Origin: JAWVZU01 sp033722075
GTDB taxonomy: Bacteria > Pseudomonadota > Gammaproteobacteria > Xanthomonadales > SZUA-38
Assembly (NCBI GenBank): GCA_033722075.1
Contig: JAWVZU010000142.1
Location: 1-10,094, forward strand
Direction: 5' to 3'
Length of the DNA stretch: 10,094 bases
The position numbers and the translations under genes are program-made. The notes beneath the pieces were generated by a model. The model did no database searches and had not been told where the DNA came from. It saw only the letters and a list, made by a program, of their open reading frames with translations. Shown here in pieces: positions 1-5,999 of the stretch. The first letter of the stretch is position 1, and the number at the start of each line of letters is the position of its first letter.

Positions 1-968
1 ACCAGATCATAGAACGGGGCCAGCTGGGGCAGGGCACTCGTGGGCCCATATAGCAGGGCCAGGTTCTTGCCGTGGGCATCATAGTTGCCGACCAGGTAGT
101 TGAAGATCTGCCAGTCGATTACCCGGCGGATCTGCTCCGGCGGGTTCGCGGTCTCCCGGGTCAGCAGCGGGATGACTGCATCCAGGCCAGGACCGCCCTC
201 GCTCTGGTATTTGAAATCGGTCTCGTAGCCAAGGGCCTGGATCATGTCCTCCTGGTGCAGCCGGTGCACGTTGCCGTCATCGTCCACTCGCCGGTCGTAG
301 CGTGAAATGAGCAGGTAGGGTATTTCGCCATCGGCCTCTTCGAACACGCGAAAGCTCGCGTCGACGACGACCAGGCCCAGCGCCTTCGCCAGGTCCAGCG
401 ACAACTGCTCGGCAAAGCACACATGGCGGTGGGTTTCGAACTTGAGGATGTGGGTGGAGGGATGGTTCCGGTTCGGCTGGAAAAATCGCCCCTCGCGGTA
501 GATCACCGGCAATTTCTCTTGCGCGCCGGCCAGGGAGAATCGTTGGGGCGTCTCGACGATGTTGGGTGCTGCCTCGCCACGCGATCGGACCAACGTGCGG
601 ATAGTCTCGATCGTGAATTCTTGCGGAGGGGTCGTGTCGGTGTCCGGCTCACGTGCGTCGGCCAGGATGCTCAGCGCCCCGGCGCAATCTTCACCGATGG
701 CCAGCAGCAGGCCCGCGTCGTCATTCGGATCGATCCTCAGCCGTCGGCAGATCCGCCGGCGACTGCGGCCCTCGGGGAGGAGCCCCTGGAAGAAGGCGTG
801 CGCATTCACCTCAGCTTCGTCTTGAGCCAGAGGTAGCTGAAGAGAGACTGGAAAGCCGCGTTCCAGCCAATCCGAGTCGTACCGAAAATGAATGGCCCCG
901 CGGGAGTCGGAACGCAGGCTGCCAACCCGGTGATCCTCATACCAGACGCTTCCCGCGCGCTCTCTCAC
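1..968 (-). CDS. hipA: HipA-family serine/threonine kinase toxin (3' end beyond window)
   Basis: Kinase toxin of a HipBA toxin-antitoxin pair. In E. coli, HipA phosphorylates glutamyl-tRNA synthetase and so triggers growth arrest and persistence; the target here is unknown. I translated the minus strand from a GTG at 968; 322 codons are visible and the gene runs off the left edge. Family landmarks appear in order: FFQGLLPEG (residues 59-67) in the N-terminal subdomain; FSLAGAQEK (144-152), where Ser145 matches the autophosphorylated Ser150 of E. coli HipA; THILK with ATP-binding Lys176; ISRYDR; RLHQEDM; NYDAHGKN with catalytic Asp297; and LAPFYDL with metal-binding Asp321. All key active-site residues are therefore present, suggesting a functional kinase. 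Roughly the last 110 residues are missing if the length is like E. coli HipA (440 aa). The GTG start lies in a GTGA overlap with the hipB stop, and no in-frame ATG lies near the N-terminus. Confidence 0.95.
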   Translation of the reverse strand, partial: MRERAGSVWYEDHRVGSLRSDSRGAIHFRYDSDWLERGFPVSLQLPLAQDEAEVNAHAFFQGLLPEGRSRRRICRRLRIDPNDDAGLLLAIGEDCAGALSILADAREPDTDTTPPQEFTIETIRTLVRSRGEAAPNIVETPQRFSLAGAQEKLPVIYREGRFFQPNRNHPSTHILKFETHRHVCFAEQLSLDLAKALGLVVVDASFRVFEEADGEIPYLLISRYDRRVDDDGNVHRLHQEDMIQALGYETDFKYQSEGGPGLDAVIPLLTRETANPPEQIRRVIDWQIFNYLVGNYDAHGKNLALLYGPTSALPQLAPFYDL

Positions 969-1249
969 GGATCATCTCCCTCGGCTTCCAGTGTGCGCAT
1001 GACGCGCGCGGCGTCAGCGCGAGGCAGGACCAGGACCTCCAGCCCCACGGCTTGAAGCGCGCGAAGCGTCTTGCCCAGCGACGCGTTCTCCTTGCCGCGC
1101 TCCATTTCAGACAGAAAGCGCAAACCCAGCATGCTGGTGTCCGATACTTCCTGAAGAGTCAGTTTCAGGCGTTTGCGGTGGTCGCGGACCAGCTGGCCCA
1201 GTGCCTCAGGCGTATGAACGCAGGCGAATTTGTGCTTTTTCGGTGACAT
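965..1249 (-). CDS. hipB: HipB-like XRE-family antitoxin and autorepressor
   Basis: Small DNA-binding antitoxin of 94 aa from the ATG at 1249. It has a Cro/C1-type helix-turn-helix at about residues 15-60 (ALGQLVRDHRKRLKL, then TLQEV...RFLSEMERGK) followed by a short tail, the size and layout of HipB. HipB proteins dimerise, bind operators at their own promoter and hold HipA inactive. The gene is first in the operon, and its TGA overlaps the hipA GTG by 4 nt, implying translational coupling. A GTG six bases upstream (1255) would add two residues (MA). Neither start has a convincing Shine-Dalgarno, so the choice is uncertain. Two good inverted repeats and a promoter lie just upstream, as expected for autorepression. 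Another XRE regulator could look like this, but the coupled hipA makes HipB the natural call. Confidence 0.9.
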   Translation of the reverse strand: MSPKKHKFACVHTPEALGQLVRDHRKRLKLTLQEVSDTSMLGLRFLSEMERGKENASLGKTLRALQAVGLEVLVLPRADAARVMRTLEAEGDDP

Positions 1250-1271
1250 GGCCACAAGCTATGCGCTATTT

Positions 1272-1288
1272 TTTACCGTAATGGAAAT
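1272..1288. promoter_or_regulatory. Candidate HipB operator, promoter-proximal copy
   Basis: Imperfect inverted repeat TTTACCG-TAA-TGGAAAT centred at 1280. It shares the TTTACC...GGAAA pattern of the copy centred at 1329. It overlaps the last bases of the hipBA -10 and the predicted transcription start, a position suited to repression. That HipB binds it is inferred from position and repetition; the sequence differs from the TATCC-N8-GGATA operator of E. coli HipB. Confidence 0.5.
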
Positions 1289-1314
1289 TATCGTCTAGAA
1301 GGGCCGCATTGCAA
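1287..1314 (-). promoter_or_regulatory. hipBA promoter (-35 TTGCAA, 16 bp, -10 GATAAT)
   Basis: Read on the minus strand, TTGCAA (1309-1314; 4 of 6 consensus) is followed after 16 bp by GATAAT (1287-1292; 5 of 6). Transcription would start near 1280, giving a leader of about 30 nt before hipB. One operator-like palindrome abuts the upstream side and another covers the downstream edge of the -10, so bound HipB could block polymerase. Predicted by eye only. Confidence 0.6.
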
Positions 1315-1320
1315 GAAAAA

Positions 1321-1337
1321 TTTACCGATACGGAAAA
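1321..1337. promoter_or_regulatory. Candidate HipB operator, central copy (best palindrome)
   Basis: Near-perfect inverted repeat TTTACCG-ATA-CGGAAAA centred at 1329. The arms pair in six of seven positions: CCG with CGG, and the outer TTT with AAA. It lies just upstream of the hipBA -35. Its centre is 49 bp from the promoter-proximal copy and 48 bp from the third candidate. No coding explanation applies if dusA begins at 1449. Confidence 0.55.
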
Positions 1338-1368
1338 TATGGGTCCCGACAGGCAATGGCGAACCCAT

Positions 1369-1382
1369 TTTTCCGATTCGGT
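1369..1382. promoter_or_regulatory. Third, weaker operator-like site between hipB and dusA
   Basis: TTTTCCG-ATT-CGG is centred at 1377, with a perfect CCGATTCGG core (CCG/CGG arms plus an A/T pair). The left arm matches the TTTNCCG pattern of the other two sites, but the right outer arm is degenerate. The 48-bp spacing from the central copy is the main reason to list it. It could equally be chance. Confidence 0.3.
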
Positions 1383-1448
1383 GTTTCGCCAATGGCCCTT
1401 GGCCGCCCTGAACGCGAAGGTACTCGGCTCCTGATAAACTCCCGTGCC

Positions 1449-2453
1449 GTGAAATCGGCAATAGCACCAAAAGAGACGCTCTCGTCGCCCTGGGCATTCT
1501 GCGTCGCCCCGATGATGGATTGGACGGACCGCCATTGCCGGTACTTCCATCGGGTCCTGGCGCCCGGGGCGCGGCTCTATACCGAGATGGTCACGACCGG
1601 CGCTGTGCTGCATGGCGACCGGGACCGGTTGCTCGCCTTCGATCCCTCGGAGCACCCGGTAGCGTTGCAGCTGGGCGGATCAGAACCCGACGCGCTGGCT
1701 GCCAGTGCCCGCATCGCCGAAGACCTGGGCTATGACGAGGTCAATCTGAATGTCGGATGTCCGTCGGACCGGGTCCAATCGGGCCGCTTCGGTGCGTGTT
1801 TGATGCGCGAGCCCGACCTGGTGGCCGAATGCGTCGCCGCCATGGGGGAGGCGGTTTCCATTCCGGTGACGGTCAAGCACCGGATCGGTGTGGATGACCA
1901 GGATGACCAGGTCGATCTCGACCGGTTCGTTGCGACCGTGGCCGCTGCCGGATGCCGGGTTTTCATCGTGCATGCCCGGAAAGCCTGGCTGCAGGGGGTC
2001 AGCCCCAAGGAAAATCGCGAGCTCCCGCCGCTGAATTACGATCGTGTCTATGGTCTGAAGTCTGACTACCCGGACCTGACGATCGTCATCAATGGCGGCA
2101 TCGATTCGCTTGGCGCGGCGCAGCATCACCTGGAACGCGTGGCCGGAGTGATGCTCGGTCGGGCCGCGTATCAAAATCCCTATCTGCTGGCGCAGCTCGA
2201 CGCGATGCTGGCGGGAAGCGAGTTGCTCGAGCGGGAGCGGTACCTGAACCGGCTCATCCCGTACATCGAGCGGGAACTGGGCAACGGGGTGTATCTCAAG
2301 CACATCAGCCGCCACCTGTTGGGTCTCTACCAGGGCATACCCGGTGCCAAGCGCTGGCGCCGCATCATCAGCGAGCGCGCCCATCTCGCCGGGGCCGACG
2401 TGTCCGTCATCGAAGAAGCGCGGGATGCCGTGCTCGAAACCGCTGTCGTGTGA
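1449..2453 (+). CDS. dusA: tRNA-dihydrouridine(20/20a) synthase DusA
   Basis: FMN- and NADPH-dependent enzyme that reduces uridine 20/20a in the tRNA D-loop. The TIM-barrel signatures are clear: VAPMMDWTDRHCRYF near the N-terminus, YTEMVTTGAVLHGDR, VALQLGGSEP, and NLNVGCPSDRVQSGRFGACLM with general-acid Cys104. TVKHRIGVDD, IVHARKAWLQGVSPKENRE and INGGI (the FMN phosphate region) follow, then the C-terminal helical part with YLKHISRHLLGLYQGIPGAKRWRR. From GTG 1449 the protein is 334 aa, the usual DusA length. In-frame ATGs at 1356 and 1392 give N-terminal extensions of 31 or 19 residues with no family support. No start has a good Shine-Dalgarno, so the exact start is uncertain. A weak -10-like GATAAACT lies just upstream of the GTG. 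The gene is transcribed divergently from hipBA. The 5' end of dusA is a known integration site for mobile elements. Confidence 0.95.
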   Translation: MKSAIAPKETLSSPWAFCVAPMMDWTDRHCRYFHRVLAPGARLYTEMVTTGAVLHGDRDRLLAFDPSEHPVALQLGGSEPDALAASARIAEDLGYDEVNLNVGCPSDRVQSGRFGACLMREPDLVAECVAAMGEAVSIPVTVKHRIGVDDQDDQVDLDRFVATVAAAGCRVFIVHARKAWLQGVSPKENRELPPLNYDRVYGLKSDYPDLTIVINGGIDSLGAAQHHLERVAGVMLGRAAYQNPYLLAQLDAMLAGSELLERERYLNRLIPYIERELGNGVYLKHISRHLLGLYQGIPGAKRWRRIISERAHLAGADVSVIEEARDAVLETAVV

Positions 2454-2460
2454 ATTGGGG

Positions 2461-2560
2461 TTTTCCGATGGCCCCGGTCTGGGCATACTAGCTGACATGT
2501 GGCAGGGGATTTTGAGCAGCATGGAATGTTGCGGTCGCTCGCGCGGAACGCCGATGGGAG
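2461..2560 (+). promoter_or_regulatory. dusA-thrB gap: weak promoter candidate and thrB ribosome binding site
   Basis: In the 113-bp gap, CATACT (2484-2489) lies 17 bp after TTTTCC (2461-2466); both match sigma-70 hexamers poorly. GGGAG at 2556-2560 sits 6 nt before the GTG at 2567 and supports that start. I see no T-run terminator after dusA, so read-through into thrB is possible. Confidence 0.3.
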
Positions 2561-2566
2561 CATGAT

Positions 2567-3511
2567 GTGACCAGCGCACTGGGTAACGCCAAGTCGGTCA
2601 CCATCTTCGCCCCGGCCTCGGTGGGCAATGTCGGCGTGGGTTTCGACGTGCTCGGGCATGCGATCGCCGGCGTCGGGGATACGGTTACGGTAAACCGGTG
2701 CGAAGCGCCAGGGGTCCGGGTGACCGGTATTTCGGGCGTGGTCACCGATCTGCCGGACGATGAACGGAACACGGCAGCAGCCGCCATCAAGGCGATGGCC
2801 CAGGCCCTGCAGCTGGACAGCGGGTTCGAAATCGAGATCGAGAAGGGGATCTCCCTGGGGTCAGGCATGGGCGGGTCTGCCGCTTCGGCTGCAGCCGCCG
2901 TTTTCGCTGTGAACATGATGCTGAAGATCCCGTTGCCGACCGCCGAACTCTTTCCCTACGCGCTCGCGGGGGAGACCGCGGCTTCCGGCGATGCCCACGG
3001 CGACAACGTCGGGCCGGCCCTGCTGGGCGGCCTGACCATCTCGGGACCCGCGGCGAATCCGCGCGTCGTGCAGGTCAAGATGCCGAACACCCTGCGCTGC
3101 GTCCTGGTGCACCCGAACATGAAGATCGAGACCAGTGCATCGCGCAACGAGTTGCCGGATCATTTCGAGCGCCAGAAGGCCGTCGCCCAGATGGCCAACC
3201 TGGCGGCGTTTCTCGCCGGCTGCTTTCACCGCGATCTCGACCTGATCGAGGCGTCGCTGCAGGATTTGCTGATCGAGCACGTCCGCAGCCCGCATATTCC
3301 GGGGTTCAACAAGGTCAAGGCCGCGGCATTGGATCATGGGGCCCTGGGGTGTTCGATTTCTGGTTCCGGTCCGAGCGTTTTCGCCTGGTTCAAGTCCGAG
3401 TCATCGTCGCGGCAGGCGGCCGAAGCCATGGTCGCTGCGTTCAAGGACGAGGGGCTGGAGGCAACCAGCTACATATCCCCCATCAATTCTCCGGGGGCCC
3501 GCCCGGTCTGA
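2567..3511 (+). CDS. thrB: Homoserine kinase (GHMP kinase family)
   Basis: Cytosolic kinase that makes O-phospho-L-homoserine from homoserine and ATP, the fourth step from aspartate to threonine. The 314-aa product has the GHMP order: an N-terminal strand region APASVGNVGVGFDVLG (15-30), the ATP-binding loop GISLGSGMGGSAAS (94-107), and the C-terminal glycine-rich motif SISGSGPSVFAW (263-274). The loop reads GMGGS rather than the E. coli-like GLGSS, a variant I recall from Xanthomonadales and Bacteroidetes ThrB. GTG 2567 is chosen because GGGAG sits 6 nt upstream and the family N-terminus (VTIFAPASVGN) follows at the right distance. thrA and thrC are not adjacent, so the threonine genes are not in the classic thrABC order here. 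The neighbour upstream is dusA, 113 bp away. Confidence 0.95.
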   Translation: MTSALGNAKSVTIFAPASVGNVGVGFDVLGHAIAGVGDTVTVNRCEAPGVRVTGISGVVTDLPDDERNTAAAAIKAMAQALQLDSGFEIEIEKGISLGSGMGGSAASAAAAVFAVNMMLKIPLPTAELFPYALAGETAASGDAHGDNVGPALLGGLTISGPAANPRVVQVKMPNTLRCVLVHPNMKIETSASRNELPDHFERQKAVAQMANLAAFLAGCFHRDLDLIEASLQDLLIEHVRSPHIPGFNKVKAAALDHGALGCSISGSGPSVFAWFKSESSSRQAAEAMVAAFKDEGLEATSYISPINSPGARPV

Positions 3512-3516
3512 GGTCC

Positions 3517-3551
3517 GGTTCATGATCGGTTAAGTTCGATTGGCCTAGAAT
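3517..3551 (+). promoter_or_regulatory. PhoP box and -10 element of the pepSY-phoP-phoQ operon
   Basis: A direct repeat GGTTCA (3517-3522), 5-bp spacer, GGTTAA (3528-3533) matches the PhoP box (G/T)GTTTA-N5-(G/T)GTTTA at 5 of 6 positions in each half. Exactly 12 bp after it is TAGAAT (3546-3551; 5 of 6 to TATAAT), with no good -35. A PhoP box about 12 bp upstream of the -10 is the arrangement described for PhoP-activated enterobacterial promoters. Autoregulation is inferred. The -10 overlaps the ATG at 3550, and transcription would start near 3558-3559. Confidence 0.6.
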
Positions 3552-3822
3552 GCATTCCGTGCTGAAGAAACTTTCCAAGATTCTGGTCGCGCTGACGCTG
3601 GTGCTGGCCATCGGTGTCGCGCAGGCGATCTCCCTGTCCCAGGCGGTGGAGCAGGTGCGCCGTGACACCAATGGCAAGATCCTGTCGGCCAGGACCGAGG
3701 TGAAAGGCAATCGGGAGGTCCACGTCATAAAGGTGCTCACGCCGGAGGGCAGGGTGCGCACCATACGGGTTCCCGGCGATCCGGTGAAACGAGGGAAGCC
3801 CGATGCGCATTCTGCTGATTGA
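3550..3822 (+). CDS. Small exported PepSY-like protein upstream of phoP
   Basis: Up to 90 aa. It starts with a signal peptide: basic KKLSK, a hydrophobic stretch ILVALTLVLAIGV, then AQA before the predicted cut at about residue 26. The roughly 64-residue mature part (ISLSQAVEQVRRDTNGKILSA, then EVHVIKVLTPEGRVRTIRVPG) resembles a single PepSY-type repeat: a helix followed by strands. It should be periplasmic. PepSY proteins of this kind often precede PhoP/PhoQ-like pairs; a role in modulating the sensor is plausible but unproven. Its 3' end overlaps phoP by 20 nt, so it is co-transcribed. The start is doubtful: the ATG at 3550 has no ribosome binding site and overlaps the predicted -10. GTG 3559 would give 87 aa and, with a start site at 3559, a leaderless mRNA. 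Confidence 0.8.
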   Translation: MHSVLKKLSKILVALTLVLAIGVAQAISLSQAVEQVRRDTNGKILSARTEVKGNREVHVIKVLTPEGRVRTIRVPGDPVKRGKPDAHSAD

Positions 3823-4489
3823 GGACGAGGCACCGCTGCGCGAGGAACTGGTCGGGCGGATGCGCGCGGAGGGTTTCGCGGTCGACGCGGCCGGGGATGG
3901 GGAAGAGGGGCTCTACTATGGCCTCGAATACCCGATCGACGTCGCCGTGGTGGACCTGGGCCTGCCGAAGCTGTCCGGCATGGAAGTCATCGCGCGGCTG
4001 AGAGAAGCCGACCGCAAGTTCCCGATCCTGATATTGACCGCCCGCGACGCCTGGCAGGAAAAGGTAGCCGGGCTGGAAGCCGGGGCGGATGACTATCTGG
4101 TCAAGCCGTTCGTGATCGAGGAGTTGATGGCGCGGATCAACGCCCTGGTCCGTCGCTCGGCTGGCTGGGCACGCGCAGAGCTCGAGGCGGGTCCCTACAA
4201 GCTGGATACGGCGGCCCAGACGCTGGCCGTCGAAGGCGAGCCGGTCGAACTGACTTCCTACGAGTACAAGGTGCTCGAATACCTGTTGTTGCACGCCGGT
4301 GAAGTGATTTCCAAGATGCGCCTCACCGAACACATCTACGACGAGGACTTCGAGCGGGACAGCAATGTCATCGAGGTGTTCATTGGGCGCCTGCGACGCA
4401 AGATCGATCCGGACGGTGTGTGGAAGCCGATCGAGACGCTGCGCGGGCGAGGCTATCGGTTTCGCCAGTTCGATCGCGAGCGGGCCTGA
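3803..4489 (+). CDS. phoP: PhoP-like response regulator (OmpR/PhoB family)
   Basis: Cytosolic transcription factor of 228 aa. The receiver domain (1-115) has the acidic pocket IEDE (6-9), phospho-acceptor Asp51 in VVDLGLPK, switch residue Thr79 in LTAR, and Lys101 in LVKPF. The winged-helix DNA-binding domain (about 125-222) carries the family pattern LTSYEYKVLEYLLLHAGEVISK...DSNVIEVFIGRLRRKI...IETLRGRGYRF. Everything needed for phosphorylation-dependent DNA binding is present. GAGGG 7 nt before the ATG at 3803 is a good ribosome binding site. The gene overlaps the PepSY-like gene by 20 nt and is followed 21 nt later by the kinase. The PhoP name rests on overall resemblance, the PhoQ-type kinase partner and the PhoP-box-like repeat upstream. 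Orthology would need a tree against QseB/ColR-type regulators. Confidence 0.9.
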   Translation: MRILLIEDEAPLREELVGRMRAEGFAVDAAGDGEEGLYYGLEYPIDVAVVDLGLPKLSGMEVIARLREADRKFPILILTARDAWQEKVAGLEAGADDYLVKPFVIEELMARINALVRRSAGWARAELEAGPYKLDTAAQTLAVEGEPVELTSYEYKVLEYLLLHAGEVISKMRLTEHIYDEDFERDSNVIEVFIGRLRRKIDPDGVWKPIETLRGRGYRFRQFDRERA

Positions 4490-4510
4490 CGCCGATCCGC
4501 CGGCGGCCTG

Positions 4511-5854
4511 ATGCGCTCCCTCACGCAACGCCTGCTGCTGGCCGCAACCGCCGTTCTTATCCTTTTCCTGGGCAGCATGGGGTTGATCCTGGATGCGGCC
4601 ATTCGCGACAGCCTGGCGAAAGCCGTACGCGAGCGTCTGCAGGCGCACGTCTACACGCTGCTGGCCGTAGCCGAGGTAACGCCGGACGGGGCCCTGCTCA
4701 TGCCCGACGAACTGCCGGAAGCGCGTTTTTCCCGCCCGGATTCCGGGCTCTATGCACGAATTGCCGGCCAGGGCTTCGACTGGCAATCCCCGTCGTCCAT
4801 GGGCGAGAACCCGCAATTGCCGGTCCAGCCCCTGGCGCCCGGCGAGGTCGAGTTTCTGGAGCAGGCCGACATCGGCCCCGAGGAGGCCTTCGTATTGCGC
4901 CAGGGACTCGCCTGGGAGGTTGACGACGGAGACCAGGCCTTTGTGATCGTCGTGGCCGAGCACGAACGGGTGTTCAATGCCCAGGTCGCCGAATTCCGCC
5001 GGACGCTCTGGATCTGGATCGGCGCCGGCGCGGCTCTCCTGCTCCTGGTCCAACTGTGGATCATGCGCTGGGGAATTCGTCCGGTGCGGGTACTGGCCGC
5101 GGAGCTCGACGACATCAAGCGGGGGCACGCCGAACGAATTCGCCGCGCCTACCCGCGCGAGCTGGAGCTGCTCACCGAGTCGCTGAATGCGTTCATTACC
5201 AGTGAACGGGAGAATCTCGACCGCTACCGGAACCGGCTCTCCGACCTGGCGCACAGTCTCAAGACGCCCCTGGCGGTGCTGCGTGCCGCTCTCGAGGGGC
5301 GGGACGACGGCGGCGAGGTCATCACCCAGATCGATCGCATGGACGAGCTGGTGGGCTACCAGCTCAAACGAGCGCGGGCGGCGGGGCACCTGACCCTGAG
5401 CCAGCCGGTCTCGATCGAGCGTCACGCCGAGCAGATCGCCGGATCGCTGGAGAAAGTCCATGCCGAAAAGCAGGTCGCCTGCAGCTTTGAAATCGACCCG
5501 GGTGCCGCATTCCATGGCGAAAGAGGCGACCTTCTCGAGCTGCTGGGCAACCTGCTCGATAACGCCTTCAAGTGGTGCCGGCGGGAAGTGGTCCTGACCG
5601 CCGTCGTCCTGCCCGCCGGGACGGCCCTGCGACCGGGAATCCGGATACTCGTCGAGGATGACGGCCCCGGCATCGCCGAGGACGAGGTGGAGCGCGTGGT
5701 CCGTCGGGGGGTGCGCGGTGACGAACAGGTGCCCGGTCACGGGATCGGGTTGGCGATCGTCGGTGAGATCGTCGACATGTACGGAGGTCGGATCGACATC
5801 GGGCGCAGCGACCTGGGCGGTGCTCGGGTCACCGTGGAGTTTCCCCCGCGTTGA
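4511..5854 (+). CDS. phoQ: PhoQ-like sensor histidine kinase
   Basis: Inner-membrane sensor of 447 aa that autophosphorylates and passes phosphate to the adjacent PhoP-like regulator. Layout: membrane segment about 8-30; periplasmic sensor about 31-164, including GLYARIAG and WQSPSS as in PhoQ-type sensors; second membrane segment about 165-186; a HAMP-like linker to about 240. The H-box LSDLAHSLKTPLAVLR has phospho-acceptor His248, and HSLKTPLAVL is the PhoQ-style version. The ATPase domain has N-box LLGNLLDNAF (Asn351), G1 VEDDGPGI (381-388) and G2 GHGIGLAI (409-416). All catalytic motifs are intact. In enterobacteria PhoQ senses low magnesium, acid and cationic peptides; which signal applies here is unknown. 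The sensor contains acidic patches, but I cannot assign metal binding. The gene ends 15 bp before a palindromic repeat. The stop codon lies in the loop of a small CCGCG/CGCGG stem (5846-5859). Confidence 0.92.
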   Translation: MRSLTQRLLLAATAVLILFLGSMGLILDAAIRDSLAKAVRERLQAHVYTLLAVAEVTPDGALLMPDELPEARFSRPDSGLYARIAGQGFDWQSPSSMGENPQLPVQPLAPGEVEFLEQADIGPEEAFVLRQGLAWEVDDGDQAFVIVVAEHERVFNAQVAEFRRTLWIWIGAGAALLLLVQLWIMRWGIRPVRVLAAELDDIKRGHAERIRRAYPRELELLTESLNAFITSERENLDRYRNRLSDLAHSLKTPLAVLRAALEGRDDGGEVITQIDRMDELVGYQLKRARAAGHLTLSQPVSIERHAEQIAGSLEKVHAEKQVACSFEIDPGAAFHGERGDLLELLGNLLDNAFKWCRREVVLTAVVLPAGTALRPGIRILVEDDGPGIAEDEVERVVRRGVRGDEQVPGHGIGLAIVGEIVDMYGGRIDIGRSDLGGARVTVEFPPR

Positions 5855-5869
5855 CGCGGAGAAAAGCGC

Positions 5870-5981
5870 AACCATGAAGGCATGGAGGCGTGAAGGGTGC
5901 GCTTTGTATTTCATGATTCATCGCATTTATGGCGTCAGTCACTGGTTTCCAGGATCTTCATTCCCTCACGTCTTCATGGTT
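5870..5981. repeat. Palindromic intergenic repeat built from 8-bp units
   Basis: The left arm (5870-5896) begins AACCATGAAG and contains three tandem octamers, CATGAAGG, CATGGAGG and CGTGAAGG. The right arm (5956-5981) is its imperfect inverse, with three octamers CTTCATTC, CCTCACGT and CTTCATGG ending CTTCATGGTT. The outer 10 bp of the arms are perfectly complementary, separated by 92 bp. The interior is AT-richer than the neighbouring genes and shows no ORF. The element may extend left to 5855 (CGCGGAGAAAAGCGC). I recall AACCA(T/C)GAAG...CTTC(A/G)TGGTT arms as a dispersed intergenic repeat in many proteobacterial genomes. Function is unknown; an effect on phoQ mRNA end formation or mazG expression is possible. 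Confidence 0.75.
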
Positions 5982-5999
5982 ACGATTTAGAAGATAAAT

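Noticed and set aside
423..1246. Two overlapping plus-strand open frames (423-836 and 653-1246) opposite hipA and hipB
   Set aside because: The minus strand carries continuous HipA and HipB motifs across this stretch; the plus-strand products show no family resemblance.
1356..1448. dusA starting at ATG 1356 or 1392
   Set aside because: This would add 19-31 residues with no family counterpart, and the stretch contains an operator-like palindrome. GTG 1449 gives normal DusA length. It is not fully excluded because no candidate start has a good ribosome binding site.
2521..2565. A 14-codon upstream ORF ending 1 nt before the thrB GTG, as a possible threonine attenuation leader
   Set aside because: Its product (MECCGRSRGTPMGA) has no run of threonine or isoleucine codons and there is no attenuator hairpin with a T-run.
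1680..2579. A 299-codon open frame on the minus strand opposite dusA
   Set aside because: It lies entirely opposite dusA's conserved coding sequence and has no recognisable motif; shadow frame.
5873..5896. Tandem octamers as a CRISPR-like or VNTR array
   Set aside because: There are only three imperfect units with no spacers, and an inverse set 60 bp away shows they form an arm of an inverted repeat.
3737..5914. A 2.2-kb open frame on the minus strand opposite phoP and phoQ
   Set aside because: Its translation is low-complexity in composition with no domain pattern, while the plus strand encodes complete PhoP- and PhoQ-like proteins with all motifs. Long antisense frames are common in GC-rich DNA.
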